From Agrypnia vestita (taxonomy: Eukaryota; Arthropoda; Insecta; Trichoptera; Phryganeidae), in the NCBI GenBank assembly GCA_016648135.1, contig JADDOH010011057.1, positions 1 through 64,000 of the forward strand: a stretch of 64,000 nt of DNA. Reading direction: 5' to 3'. The position numbers and the translations under genes were made by a program. The stretch's first letter is position 1, and the number at the start of each line of letters is the position of its first letter. The notes beneath the pieces are model-generated. The model was not told where the DNA came from and searched no databases. It saw only the letters and a list, made by a program, of their open reading frames with translations. This document shows, piece by piece, positions 46,331 to 58,200 of this stretch.

Positions 46331-46979
46331 TATTATTCTGCATCACATAATTATTATTTCTAAAAATATTTTTACCATATATTGTCTTCGTTGAATTAAT
46401 ATTTACTGTTTTGTTTATTCTTCTTTAATTTATTGTATTGCCTATTGAATCGCCTATTATATAAAACAACGTTATTTATATTTCCAATTTCATCGAATTA
46501 CTATTATTGTTTTATTGTCTCCTTTAATTCTACATTTATATTGTTCTTGATTATGTTTCTAAATAATTTATGTTCACATTTGTATTTTTTTAAATATATT
46601 ATTTCTACTGTGTATTGTTTATCAACTTTGTACAAATAATAATGTAAGAGACTTTAGAGCCGTATATATGTAAATAAATAAACAAAAAATTAATTATAAT
46701 ATTATTTTTTTCATTCTATTGTTACTGTTCTTGTCTTTGGTTTCTAATTTGATCTTTTTATTAGTAAAATGTTAGATCCTGATTAATCATGCTCTTATAC
46801 ATAGGTTATCATTAACTTATATCCATGATTTGTAACTTGATTTCCAAATAAATAAATAAAAAAATACAATTAAGAAGTTTCCATTTGTTTTATAGAAAAT
46901 ATAAGTAAAATGATACAAAAATGTGAAATAATCATTCAAAGTTATGGGACTTTAAAGTCGCGCTTGCAAAAATAATTTT

Positions 46980-47085
46980 GATTCATGCGAGGTCCAGCGT
47001 GTGACGTCACTTGACCTAGACGACGTGTTCGCTTAGTGTCTGTGGCGCGACAATCTCGTCTAGGTAAAGTGACGTCACAGGCGGC
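46980..47085. repeat. Short palindrome with CRE-like TGACGTCA arms
   Basis: GTGACGTCACTTGACCTAGA and its inverse CGTCTAGGTAAAGTGACGTC about 50 bp apart. A related word occurs at 54550 (GGTCGAATGACGTCAC). Confidence 0.5.
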
Positions 47086-47139
47086 AAAGGCCACAGTCGT
47101 TTCGCGCTAAATTTAAATAATCTAAAACCAAATGAATTA

Positions 47140-47640
47140 ATCAAAATCAAATCGATGAATACAAACCACGGATCTCCTCCTTTCCGGGCCAGGTGCGTTA
47201 TCCAATTACGCTATAGAAGCCTTGTATATTTCCGTGAATATATTGACCTTATCTGTAAGTCACATTTATTAATTGATTAACATTTATTATCCATTTTTAG
47301 AGCAATCCAATTTTTCTGATACGGTAGTTACAAATTAGTTTTCTATCCTCCCGCTAGATGCACGCCAAATTAACCGTTTGATTAATTTTTATTTTTGGAA
47401 ACATTTCATACAACATACATATATTATTTATTCAAGAACACATTCTAAATAAATGAGACTTACAGATAAGGACGATATATTCACGGAAATATACAAGGCT
47501 TCTATAGCGTAATTCGGTAACGCGCCTGCCCCGGAAAGGAGGAGATTTGGTTTTAAATTTCACAAAACTTTTTCTGAAAAAATTGCAACTTCACAATAAG
47601 AATGTGTTGTTGAATTAAACAATCTATTTCTCAGTCATTA
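47140..47640. repeat. Foldback repeat with tRNA-like arms
   Basis: 47165-47270 and 47455-47555 are inverse copies (CTCCTCCTTTCCGGGCCAGG versus CCCCGGAAAGGAGGAG; GCTATAGAAGCCTTGTATAT; ATATTCACGGAAATATACAA). Each arm holds an A-box-like TAGCGTAATTCGGTAACGCG. About 190 bp of spacer. Confidence 0.6.
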
Positions 47641-47900
47641 TGAATACTGGAAATAAATAAAGCAATAAGTGCCAGAACTTTCATTTTAAGATAATTATTA
47701 CAGATAAAACAAGCAATTTCTGTTTAGGGTCTGTTAACTTAACTAACTAACTCTTAACCTAGCTGCTAACCAAATGTGCTGTTAGCTGGTTAAAAAATAA
47801 ATTCAAATGATTCAAAAAAATTCTGCCCAAATACAACACTGCATTGCACTGCACACGGACCATTTATCTAATTTGACATGGAAAAAACACATTTCACACT

Positions 47901-47908
47901 TATATAAG
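47901..47908 (+). promoter_or_regulatory. TATA box upstream of the gene C signal exon
   Basis: TATATAAG 84 nt before the ATG at 47985, in the same arrangement as gene A. Confidence 0.45.
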
Positions 47909-47984
47909 CTGGAAGTTGCGATCACAAACGTATTCACTTTGGAATCACTTTTCCAGAATATCAGGACTCCCAGAAGAAGCAAAT

Positions 47985-48038
47985 ATGAGATTCTTAAGAC
48001 TGGACTTGGTTTTCCTGGTTTCCCTGTTTGCAATCCAT
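47985..48038 (+). CDS. Signal-peptide exon, probably exon 1 of gene C
   Basis: ATG followed by 18 codons (MRFLRLDLVFLVSLFAIH) that form a classical signal peptide, ending in phase 0 at a perfect donor CAT|GTAAGT. A TATATAAG box lies at 47901-47908, about 84 nt upstream. The layout (TATA, short 5' UTR, 18 codons, phase-0 donor, ending AI plus one residue) matches exon 1 of gene A. The next plausible phase-0 plus-strand exon that lacks its own start is 59310-59921. The intervening intron would be 11.3 kb and full of minus-strand retrotransposons. Joining the two exons is inference; this exon could instead belong to a gene whose exon 2 was missed or lost. Confidence 0.55.
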
Positions 48039-48484
48039 GTAAGTTGATATCATTTTTAACATCGTTATTTATATCATAGTGTAAGTTGACATGTAGACCA
48101 TTAAAATTTGTACCATGCGTGGATGATTTATTTTATTTTTATTTTATTTTCTTATTTTGGGAATCTCAACAGTATACAATTTATTATAATAATACATAAC
48201 GTAATTCGTAGACCAATTATAGAGATCCACGGCATAAAATGTTAAATCAAGCAATAAAGAGAACATATATTAAATAGAGGGATAGGAGTGGGAGTTAGAG
48301 GGGGAAGTGGAGTGAGGTGTATGGGATTGTGGCTGAGTGGAGTGCGTATGTATTCTGTGCATGACGTTGTATACAGATGTGGGGGTATGTGTAAAGAGTG
48401 ATGAGAGTTTGGCTGTGGTGTGTGTATGATGATGGTCGGTCTCAGTTAATCCGGTGAAGATATAGTAATATAATATAAGCGGTT

Positions 48485-51084
48485 TTAAATACGATTTTTA
48501 AGAGCTGAGATGTTGGTATTAAATATATCAATGTCATTGAAGTGGTCATTGTATGCTTTGCATGTTCGCTGGATGAATGAGTTCTGTGCATAAGAGGTTC
48601 TGCTTATGGGTACATGGAAGAGCACGGACTGTCGGGTTCGCCTTGATGGAGCGTGGAGAGAAACCAGCTCCAATTGGCTGGGACAGTCAATATGTCCCTG
48701 AAGTAACTTGAAAAGTAGTATTTGATCAGCTCGTGCTCTTCTGTGTTCCAGGGTTCTCATGTTATGGAAATCCATTGCTTCCATATATGAGTCGAAATAC
48801 ATGCCGGATTTACCATTGAGGCGACGCAAAAACCTGTTCTGAATTTGTTCTATTCTCACAATGTATGTTGTCTGACCTGAGATGCATACTCCAAGTGACT
48901 GCGAACGTAGGAATAATATAAAATTTTTAATGAGTGAGGATTTCTGAATTGTTTGTAGGTTCGAAGTATGAATCCCAGCATACTGTAGGCTTTGGAGATA
49001 ATATGGTCAAAGTGCGCTTTAAAAATAAGTTTACTGTCGAGAATTATTCCGAGGTCTTTTAATTCGCATTTGTTTTCTCGTTGAGCGTTGTTTATTGAGT
49101 AGGCAAACTGAATGTTATTGGTTTTCCTGGAAAATGTCATTTGAAAGCATTTTTTTGCGTTAAGAAGAAGTTTGTTTATATGACAGTAGACAGAAACGCA
49201 GTTAAGATCTTCTTGAATTTTTCGGCAATCGTCTAGGGAGTTCACTTTTGCGAAAATCTTCATATCATCCGCATAAAGTAGGAAATTAGCGAAATGAAAG
49301 CATTTTTTTATATCGTTTATATAGATTATGAACAGTATTGGACCCAGTAAACTCCCTTGAGGGACTCCAGAGGAGATGCGAGCCCAGTCAGATTTAAGAC
49401 CGCCGATGACAACTGCTTGGTTTCTGTTGGTAATGTAGGAAATAAGCCGCCTTAGTAGGTCACCGTGGATTCCTATTTTTATCAGTTTATCAGCTAAAAT
49501 GTCATGATCGACTTTGTCAAATGCTTTACTGTAGTCTGTGTATATGGCATCGGTTTGCGCTCGTTGATCCATTGAGGATAGCGCGTACTGCGTGAAGGTT
49601 AGTAGATTGGTGACAGTGGATCTTCCCACGAAGAAGCCGTGTTGTTGGGGATTAATGTATGGCTTTATGGCGCTAAATATCTGGGTATAGACTATTTTTT
49701 CAAAGAGTTTACTGAATATTGACAATTTTGAGATTGGTCTGTAGTTAGTTACGTCATTTTTTTGACCAGATTTAAAAATAGGGGTAATGTGCGCTTTTTT
49801 CCATTGATCCGGGAAGATACCTTCATTAAGGGATTTAATAAAAAGTAAACAGAGTGGATGGACGATACTGGAAGAGAATGCATGTACAAACGAGGGGAAA
49901 ATACAGTCAGGCCCTGCGCCTTTATTCAAATCTAGACTATTTATATGATCTCGTATAACAGTTGGGTTTATCGAAATTTGTTTAATGTCAGCCGGGCCAA
50001 AGTCGACTATAGAGGGTGGGTGTGCCCCTGAGGTATTTTGAGTAAATACGGATTTCAAGTATTGTGAGAATAGGTTGCAAATATCTTATCCATTCACTGA
50101 GGTTTGGTTAAGGTATATGACTTTATTTGGAATAGTTGATGATGCATTTTTTGATTTCGCGTATGACCAAAATTGTTTAGGGTTCGATGTTATTGCATTT
50201 TCTATTCTTTGGATATAATTACTGTAATGTGACTTTGACAATCTTTTCAGCCTGGTCCTCAACAGGGAAAAAGTTTCGTAATCAATTGGGTTTTTGTACA
50301 ATTTGAATTTTTTTTAATATTTGTATTTTTCCTTGCATATTTTTATTAGAGATGGCGTATACCACGGGGAATACTTATTAGACCAAATGTATTTGAATGG
50401 TATATGTGCTTCGATTAATTTTTCAAGAATATCATAGAATAGAGATGTTGCATCGTTCGTGTTGAGCTCTTCAAAAATAGAATCCCAGTTCATCGTGTTT
50501 AGCTTGTTGTTTATTGTTATATAATCTCCGTTTCGAAATTGTACTACTTTTTTCTTAAGCTGGTTTATTTGGGGAGAATCCACGGAAGCTGCAAGAGTTA
50601 TATTGATCGCTATATGGTGTGCGTCTTCTGCAACTAGTGGATCATCGCTCGCCTTTGTTTCTATAGTGTTGTGATTGCAGAGAACTAGGTCGAGAATTCT
50701 ACCCAAACTATTAATTGAATTATTGAATTGTTTTAAGCCTAAGAAGTTTATTGTATCACAGAACTCTCCGCTCAGTGACCTTGTATAGTGGGTTGGAAGG
50801 AGATATTTATTATTGCTGATACTTCCCCAGGAAATATCAGGGAGCAATATAGCAAGAACTACACCTCCTCCAAGTTTTTGGCCGGTTAGGGAATAGTCTC
50901 TGTCACGCCTAAATTCTGAATATCTAGTGTCAAAAATTTCGCAGTTATTAATGTTACCTATTAACCAGCTTTCTACTATGCCCACACAGTCCCAGTGGTT
51001 ACATGCAACGTTATTTAGGAATGTGTCTGTTTTCGTGCGTAAACCTCGCGCATTTTGAAAGTATATATCAAGACATTGTGTCAC
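48485..51084 (-). pseudogene. LINE ORF2: endonuclease and reverse transcriptase, multiply disabled
   Basis: The endonuclease shows QNARGL, GIVESWL and LDLVLCN, but the GDFN-type catalytic block expected between GGGVVLAI and LDLVLCN is absent, and the terminal SDHH motif reads DAHH. Stops interrupt the frame at 50314-50316 and 50086-50088. Reverse transcriptase motifs are otherwise intact: NYRPISKLSIFSKLFEKI, DYSKAFDKVDH, SSGVPQGSLLGPILF and LLYADDMKIF, then ELKDLGIILDSKL and RSHLEYASQV. A one-base frameshift near 48858 moves to the C-terminal part (RIEQIQNRFLRRL to FNDIDIFN). The copy is not autonomous. Confidence 0.88.
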
Positions 51085-51556
51085 TGTCAGTTAAAGTGGT
51101 AATAAGGTGTAATTTATAGCGAATTGGGTAAATATAAAATAATAAAAAGAAGTATACCGTACATACGTATGTAGCGAACTGGGTAATAAGTAGAACATAA
51201 TAAAATGGGGTAAAGTGTATAAACATTCAGAAGGGATATAGTGCGCTCGCGCTTGCAAGAAGTATGTATTTTGGAGGAATATGTATGTGAAGTGTGGATA
51301 ACTGAGACCGATACAATGATGATAATGATATGTAGAAATATTGTTATTATTTCTATCGCCATAAGCCGAAGGTTAGAATGAGACGTGTGATGCACATGAT
51401 ATTTATGTATTGGAAGTACTCACAGAGTGCCATACAGAGCAAAACGGCTGTTGATCGACCGCTGTGGAATCGGGTTAGGTAGGGACAGGGGATGAGAGAA
51501 GGGAGTTAGGTCTGGCGATGGTATACGAAAATTTATTAATTTGGAGTGGGGCGCAA

Positions 51557-52359
51557 TTAGAATCCAGTTATCTTCTGTAGGTCCCGCTCGCTTTCGATCC
51601 GGATGGGGGGTGATGTGTCGTTCCGTCGCAATAGAATAGTTGAGTTTCTCGTCCAACAGTAAGAAAATCCCTGAAGGCGTGCGAGAGATTTAGCCTCAAA
51701 GAGAAGCTTCTTTTTTTCTGCTGTTAGATGTTCATTGATAAAGATTCTTTGTGTTGCTCCAGTGAGGCCGATGTCTGTGGTTGAGACACCCCGTCGTTTT
51801 CGTATCGCTGATAGAAGTCCGTCCTTTGTGTGCCTTCTGACGAATTTAAGAATAATATTCTTTTGTTTATTCTTGTTAGGTGGTTTCGCTGGTACTCTTA
51901 CGGTAAAGTCCAGATCATCGACAGCCAGGGGAAATCCGACCGTTTCAGCAATTTTATGGATGTGGTCGATCAGATTTTTTCCTTTTTTTCCCGGAATTCC
52001 TTTAATTTTCAAATTATTCTTCGGGCCCATTGATCCTGCTTGTTTGTAGAGTGACGTAGGTCCATCATTGTCTTTCGTAGATCATCTACTTCTTTCTCCA
52101 ATTCATTTGCTCTTTTTATTTTTTTCTCGTATTCGGTGAATTTGTTTTCAAGTTCATTGATTTTTTCAGAGTAAAATATGAAGAGGTTGAACAACTCATC
52201 GAATTTTGTGGTGAATGTTTGCAGTGTGTCGTTAACCGTTTGGAATTTATTTTCAATAAATTCCATTATATATTTTTGAACCGACTTTAGGGAGTCCGCG
52301 TCCGGTCGGTTTACTATACCTGCCGTCTGAGGCCCCGCGGTGGTGGTCGGCGTATTCAA
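51557..52359 (-). pseudogene. LINE ORF1 (coiled coil plus FP-like/RRM-like C-terminus), frameshifted
   Basis: The N-terminal part to 52009 holds a long charged coiled coil (INELENKFTEYEKKIKRANE) leading to a conserved STNKQDQWAR stretch. One nucleotide frameshift near 52015 moves the frame to the second part (52030-51557: NNLKIKGIP, VRVPAKP, ILKFVRRHTKDGLL, IFINEHLTAEKKKLL). This is the nucleic-acid-chaperone ORF1 type found in many insect LINEs. No intact ORF1 protein can be made. Confidence 0.75.
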
Positions 52360-52439
52360 TATGGCCTGATTGGTTATCTATGTTTATTTATGGTTACCTT
52401 CTTGATACCTTAGAAAATATTTTTTTTTATTATGTGTTC

Positions 52440-54197
52440 TTAAAGTAGGTCTTCTTCTTGTTGTACTATCTCTTATCGGAGGTCGGCAATCATTCTGGTA
52501 ATTACCACTTTATTTACCGCCGCACGGAACAACGCAGTCGAGTTACGCTTATACCAGTCCCTCAAGTTACGTCGTTGGCGTCTTCCTACGCTTCTTTAAC
52601 CACTTATTTCCCTCTGGATGATGAGTTGGTTCAGACTATACTTCGGACTTCTCATAACATATCCAAGATACTCAAGCCTTCTTGTCTTCCAAGATACTCA
52701 AGCCTTCTTGTCTCAAGTCCGCAGTAGGTACTACTCTGTCTTTTTCCATACGCTGGAAAACCGGAGAGTGGCAAAAATATAACACCGAACAGTAGGTACA
52801 GATTCTAAGTTGCAGGCTTAGGTCACGGTTAGAAAATAACGATCTCACTCTGAGAAACGCACTTCTTCTCATCTCTATTCGAGCTTTTACTTCTTGAGAT
52901 GGATCCCAGTTCTCGTTCACCCATGCACCTAAGTACCTACTTGTATTGCGTGACCCTTTTGATTAGTTCGTTTTTGATGGTTATATTTGGCGTCGGAAGT
53001 GATATTTTCCACACATAAAGTTCTTCTTCTTCTCGTGCCCTGTCCGTTTAACGGATGTTGGCTACCATGTTTGCTATGCGGACTTTGTTTACTGCGGCCC
53101 GGAACAGCTCCACAGTAGACTGGCCAAACCACTGTCTCAAGTTTTTCATCCATGAAGTCCTCCTTCTTCCTGGGCCCCGACTTCCGGCAATCTTTCCCTG
53201 CATGATGAGATGCAAGATCTCGTATTTTTCTGGATATCTCATCACATGTCCTAGATATTGAAGTTTTCGGGTTTTTATTGTTTTAATAACTTATTTTTCT
53301 TTATTCATCCGAGCCATAACATCTTCATTCGTAACTCTGTCCATCCATCTTGGGAATTCTTCTGTAGATCCACATCTCGAATGCTTTAAGTCGCCTTATC
53401 AGTTCTTCGGTAAGCGTTCATGCTTCCAAACCATAGAAAAATACCGAAAACACGTAGCATCTTACCATTCGCATTCGTAATTCAAGGTTGAGATCATGAC
53501 TGCAGAACATCTTTTTCATGCGGATAAAGGTTGCACGAGCTTGCTCTATACGGCATTTGATTTCAACCCAAAGATAAAATCTTTCATTTAAATGCAGCCC
53601 AAGTATACAATATTTTGTATCTTCTCTAGTTTCGTTCCAGCTATATAAAGATTTTCATTCAAGTCAACTTTTTTTGCTTATGAGCATGTATTTTGTTTTA
53701 ATTTATTAAGTTCTAACCCAAATTTATTTATCTAACCCATATTTATTTTAACCAAAATTTTTATGCGTTATTTTATTTTATGAGCGTGTATTTTGTTTTA
53801 ATTTATTAGATTATAACCCAAATTTCTCACATGTCTTCACTACTTGATTCAGCAGAAGTTGCAGATCCTCAATGTTACTTGTTAGAAGTACCGTATCATC
53901 TGCATAACGCAGGTTGTTCAGGAATTTCCCATTTACAACAAGTCCTTGGGTAGATTCTTGCAGAGCTTCATTGAATATTTCTTCTGAATATAAGTTGAAC
54001 AGCATGGGTGAAAGAATACATCCCTGTCGCACGCCTCTGTTTATTTCTATTTCGTCTGTTAGACATTGTTCGACTCTTACTGCTGCTTTTTGGTTCCAAT
54101 ATATATTACCTACTATCCTTATATCTTTATCGTCTATCCCACATAAAGTAGGATGGATAAATGCAATAGTTTTTATTTTTCCTAATTTATACAGCAT
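52440..54197 (-). mobile_element. RTE-like non-LTR retrotransposon fragments, two copies head to tail
   Basis: 54197-53811 encodes a reverse transcriptase core (INRGVRQGCILSPMLFNLYS, NNLRYADDTVLL). Continuing with frameshifts to about 53030 are ERFYLWVEIKCRIEQARATF and a conserved C-terminus read at 53245-53048 (GPGRRRTSWMKNLRQWFG, LFRAAVNKVRIANMVANIR). A second copy of the last part lies at 52920-52440 (WDPSQEVKARIEM, LFSNRDLSLQLRI, then LFRAAVNKV in another frame). Both are 5'-truncated and broken. Confidence 0.75.
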
Positions 54198-54599
54198 TAG
54201 GTATAAGTATTAGTTTCATATACCTTTAATTTTATTCCACTGTACACGATAGAAGTTTGTGATCTTTTTTTTTTCTGAATAGTATAGCCATGGTATCTTG
54301 TTCGTAAAAAAACTTGCAGTTTTCCGTTCCAGCTGATTCCTCACTGTCCATTTACCATATTCCACTGTATAGCTTGTATCTGCCTTTCCCAGATACCAAC
54401 CATATTTTTTTTGAATGAGTGGCTCACGTTTCTCTACCTCAAAAATACAATAAATAAATAAAAAAACAGCCGTAAGTGAAATAACTACAAACAACTCGAG
54501 CATCTTGGTGTGACTTGAGAACTGATAGGTGGGGTGCAACAACCTCGATCAGGTCGAATGACGTCACAAGCGACACGAGGTCATAATCACTCAGTGCTA

Positions 54600-55230
54600 A
54601 AATATTAATTAATTATGATGGACCCTGCAATGGGATCCGAAACGCCGGCCAGAAACGCATAAACTTACTAACTAACTAACTTACAATCAAGCCGTTTCCC
54701 CGTGGGGGTAGGCAGAGAGGATAGAGCGCCACACTCTTCTGTCCTGACATACATCTCTCACCTCATCCACATTCATACATCTTCGCATGCAAGCCCGCCG
54801 GTTGTTGAGGCTGGTTAATCTGATCATGCCACGTCTTCCGCGATCTCCCTCTCTTTCTGGTGCCATCAACACTTGCATTATATATCTTTCTTACTATTAT
54901 TTCCTCATTCATTCGCTCAATATGCCCAAACCATCTGAGCGACCCTTTTATAATTCTATCAATTATGCTAAGATCAACTTTACATTCGTTCCTAATATCT
55001 GCATTCTTCACTCTATCATAAATTGATTTGCCACACATACGTCTGAGGGATCTCATGTCCACTGCATTCAATCTAATTTCGTTCCTCTTCTGCCAGCTCC
55101 AGGCTTCGCTTCCATACATCAGTGTTGGTACCAGAATTCATAAGGGCATAAAAACACGGCGTAGTACCCCAGAAGACACAAAACAGAAGGTTCTGAGCGG
55201 CCGTGAAAACACAAGAACATTCTGATATCT
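54600..55230 (+). mobile_element. F5 repeat split by a LINE (two halves)
   Basis: Left half 54612-54662 (TGATGGACCCTGCAATGGGA, TCCGAAACGCCGGCCAG); right half 55148-55230 (ACCCCAGAAGACACAAAACA, GAAGGTTCTGAGCGGCCGTG). The LINE between them belongs to the (TTAG)n family. Confidence 0.6.
54663..55147 (-). mobile_element. LINE 3' fragment, (TTAG)n-tailed family, inserted in a Penelope-type repeat
   Basis: Minus-strand frame SEAWSWQKRNEIRLNAVDMR, SLRWFGHIERM, KRGRSRKTWHDQIN, YPHGETA and a TTAG-type tail (54663-54685 on plus). GCATAAA occurs at both edges (before 54663 and near 55145), consistent with a target duplication; the flanks are the two halves of the hammerhead-like repeat family F5. Confidence 0.65.
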
Positions 55231-55259
55231 ATGTTTTTTTTATTCTTATTTTAAGATTT

Positions 55260-55690
55260 CCCTTGGAAATTTGTTCCTCTTATTCCTCTTCAGCCACATT
55301 CCATTTCATGTGGGATCGGCTTTCTTTACTTTTCTTTTCCACGATTCCTGTTCTGGGCCATCGCTTCGTTCAACTGAGCATTCTTCAGGTCCTTCTCCAC
55401 CTTCTGGCGCTGGGTCGACCTCTACTTCCTTTTGTCTCTTGTGTTTTGAGTTCCATGCCTCATTAGAAGGCCATACCATTTCAGTCTCGATTCCTTCACC
55501 TTTTCAGTAACGAGAATCACTCTAAGATTATCCCGGATTTGCTAATTTCTCACTCTGTCAAGCCTCGTTATAGCCCTAGACCATCTGAGCATCTTAATTT
55601 CACTTGTATGAGATTTTTGCTAGTGCACCTTTCATACGGTCCAGCATTTTGAACTATAGATAACTGCAGATCTTATCATTTTTGCCATGC
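55260..55690 (-). mobile_element. LINE ORF2 C-terminal fragment
   Basis: Minus strand shows degraded KMLRWSRAITRLDRVRN-like and WRRTEECSVERSDGPEQES-like stretches with the same order as 8140-8590 plus. Broken by stops. Confidence 0.55.
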
Positions 55691-55699
55691 TACCAGGGT

Positions 55700-56003
55700 T
55701 CTGTGGGTAACGTCAACTTCACTGGAAATATGTTATCATTGTTTTAAACATCATTGTTTTTAAAGCTTTTAAGCTATTTAAAAAATCGTACACAACGAGT
55801 GAAAATTCTCAGTAAATTAAGACAGTGTGACACTATTAATACGCCGTAAGGCTATTTATATAAATGAAAATTTTAGCGTCTTGACAGTGAAATATCTCTT
55901 ATGGGGATGATACCATTTTTTTTTTTTAATATATTCAAGAACGTGGGGTAACTTAAGAAATAAGATTAATGACCAGATTAATAAACTTAAAACCTGACAA
56001 AGA
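55700..56003. other. No gene recognised
   Basis: AT-rich, including a T run at 55918-55928 and an ATATTCAAGAAC word shared with the foldback repeats at 6250 and 47430. Confidence 0.35.
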
Positions 56004-56372
56004 ATGGAACATAATAAAACATATTATGTTCCATTTACAATAAATCTTTGTGATTTTTCGTCAGATTTTAGCATCACTATTCAAAATAACGAAAACGAAA
56101 CTAACCACAATACTGTATGCGCGATATATCTTAACTTTAAGAATTCAAATTGTTTATTTCTCATTTATACACAGTCCATTTTACATTATGGAATTATTGT
56201 AAGGGAAGGCTCGAACAATGCTTCTCTAAATCCACTATTGTGTATTCACTGTGAATACACAGCGTTCAAAAAAATAATCAAAATTATTCTTAAAAACCTA
56301 GTCTACTTCACAGTTCTTACGTTTCAGGAATTTAGCGTACCTACTGTTGAAGAAATTTTAAAAATTCTATAA
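56004..56372 (+). mobile_element. LINE ORF2 C-terminal fragment (Jockey/BS-like)
   Basis: HYGIIVREGSNNASLNPLL, KKIIKIILKN and FQEFSVPTVEEI match the YGI.WGG...... LNPL pattern. The N-terminal part of the 122-codon frame is not recognised. Confidence 0.5.
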
Positions 56373-56399
56373 TTCAAATATATAAAGAAAACAAAAAAT

Positions 56400-57860
56400 A
56401 AGACACACAACTTTTTAGAAATTTTTATTCTTATAGAAAAAGAATATTTTTAAATTTTAACATCCCTAAATATCTACCAATAAATAAAATATAATACAAT
56501 ACCAGTGCAGCGCAAAATCACTATTCTTTTGTAGGAGTTAATTTCGATCAACTCCCTGCTACATTTATTAATCAAAAAACGAATGATGTGTAACATTTAA
56601 AATCTCACAATTAAAAATATCAATTGACATAAATCAAGCGACAGAAATTAATCGAAATTTCAATTACGTCAAAATTGAAAAAAACTAAATACGGAAATAT
56701 TTATTCGAATAAATATTTATTACAACTCACTTGTAATAACATATTGTAATAATATATATATATATTGCAACGGATGGACTCGGAGAGGCTCTTATCCCGC
56801 CCTCGGGGCTAGGAGTAGATCCTCCGAGGTCCGTTGTTCACCAGCTGGATTCAGTCGGGGGTCGTGAGGTGCGTTCACTGGAAACCTGCTAGCCGCAAAG
56901 GGAGTTCGAGCAAGATGGATTCACACAATGAGCATAAATATTTGGTCTTATTACAATTTAATTTCAAAATAAAATGAAAATGAACAAAATGATAAAACAA
57001 TGTTTTAGAAATAAAATAAGCGTTAAATACAACCGAGATGTGAATAAAATATTGCATTTTCAAACAATGTGTCAGAAAAAAAATAGGAGTTAAATGCAAC
57101 TGAGATGTGAATAAAATATTATTGCGTTCCAAACAATGTTCTTAATATGATGTAAAAGCTGAAATTCTAGTCTTAATGCGTCAGATCCCCAGCGTTTGCA
57201 ACAAAAATTTTTTTTTGAAAGACAGCCCAAGGCCTTGTTATTTGAGTAATTTATAAGGCGAACTTGTCAATTTAAAGAAATTAAAATTAAATGATAAAAA
57301 TGTTTTGTAAAAGAGGTTCAAGAGGATCAAGCGGCGAAACAAATCTAAATATTAAACGTGCGGACGAAGACTTGTTATAAACAACAAGATGGGGATGAAC
57401 TGTATTACAATGTAGTAAGATTTGGGTAGAAACAAATTTTAGGAGCAAGTGAGGTTATCGTAAGATTGTAATTTTTTTGCCATACGGGCCAAGCAAAGTA
57501 TATGAAGAAAACTAATGATGAGGTAAAAGACCCAAAATGCTTCAAGCAGTAGTTGATTTATAATGTCTGACGTCACCCTTTTAAATCTTAAATAAAATCA
57601 TATTAATTTAACATGACTAGAATGTCACAGCGGCAGCTGAGGCTTATGAATCCTTTCTTTACAGATAATAAAATACGGGACATCTTGAAAAATAGGGAGT
57701 ATCCAGTTGCAAGCAGTTGGTAATTTGGAAGATTGAACGATGCGGCAGAATTTAAATGATGAGGTTACAAACAGCATTCCCAGACATTGCGAAGCTAAGA
57801 TGTGGGTAGGCGTGCGAAGATACTGACTAGACGGAAGATTCTTCATTTGTCTTCAACCAA
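56400..57860. other. No gene recognised
   Basis: AT-rich apart from a GC patch at 56765-56900 (CGCCCTCGGGGCTAGGAGTA). 56990-57140 has two copies of an AACAATGTKTYAGAAAAAAA, TTAAATACAACYGAGATGTG unit. Confidence 0.35.
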
Positions 57861-57900
57861 CGTCCTTCAGGTCACAATTTAACATGAGAAAGATTCGTTT

Positions 57901-58200
57901 TTACTTGTGATTACGCCGTGATGTCCGGGATGGCAGCTCGAGTGTAGCGGACGCCGACGTCGCCATCTTTCCATCTGGCTTTGCCGCGTCGATCTTGAGT
58001 TTTGCTGGCTCGTGTGGATGCGGTCCAGCGGGGATGAACGGGGTCCGAGGGTGTTGATCGGGTCGACAGGATTTATAGGGTCGCCTTGTGATTACGCCGT
58101 GATGTCCGAAACGGCCGCTCGAGTGTAGTCGGACGCCGCCGTCGCCATTTTGTCCATCTGTCCACAGGGTCGAATGGAATTGATAGGATCGCCCTGTGTT
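57901..58200. repeat. 182-bp tandem duplication, GC-rich, with TATA on the minus strand
   Basis: CTTGTGATTACGCCGTGATG and GCTCGAGTGTAG.CGGACGCC recur at about 57903 and 58085. Minus strand between them has CGACCCTATAAATCCTGTCG. Could be a retroelement leader or LTR; no ORF. Confidence 0.5.

Larger units (their letters stand above)
48121..52380 (-). mobile_element. Jockey-like non-LTR retrotransposon, nearly full length, inactive
   Basis: In minus-strand order: ORF1 (52359-51557), endonuclease part (51084-50314), reverse transcriptase (50301-48856), C-terminal part (48859-48485), 3' UTR and an A-rich tail (48127-48150 read as T-rich on plus). It lies wholly inside the putative intron of gene C in antisense orientation. 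The 5' limit is estimated. ORFs carry a frameshift, two in-frame stops and an internal deletion, detailed separately. Confidence 0.85.

Noticed and set aside
51114..51395. 93-codon minus frame between LINE ORF1 and ORF2
   Set aside because: His/Ile/Tyr-rich low-complexity translation of the spacer; no homology.
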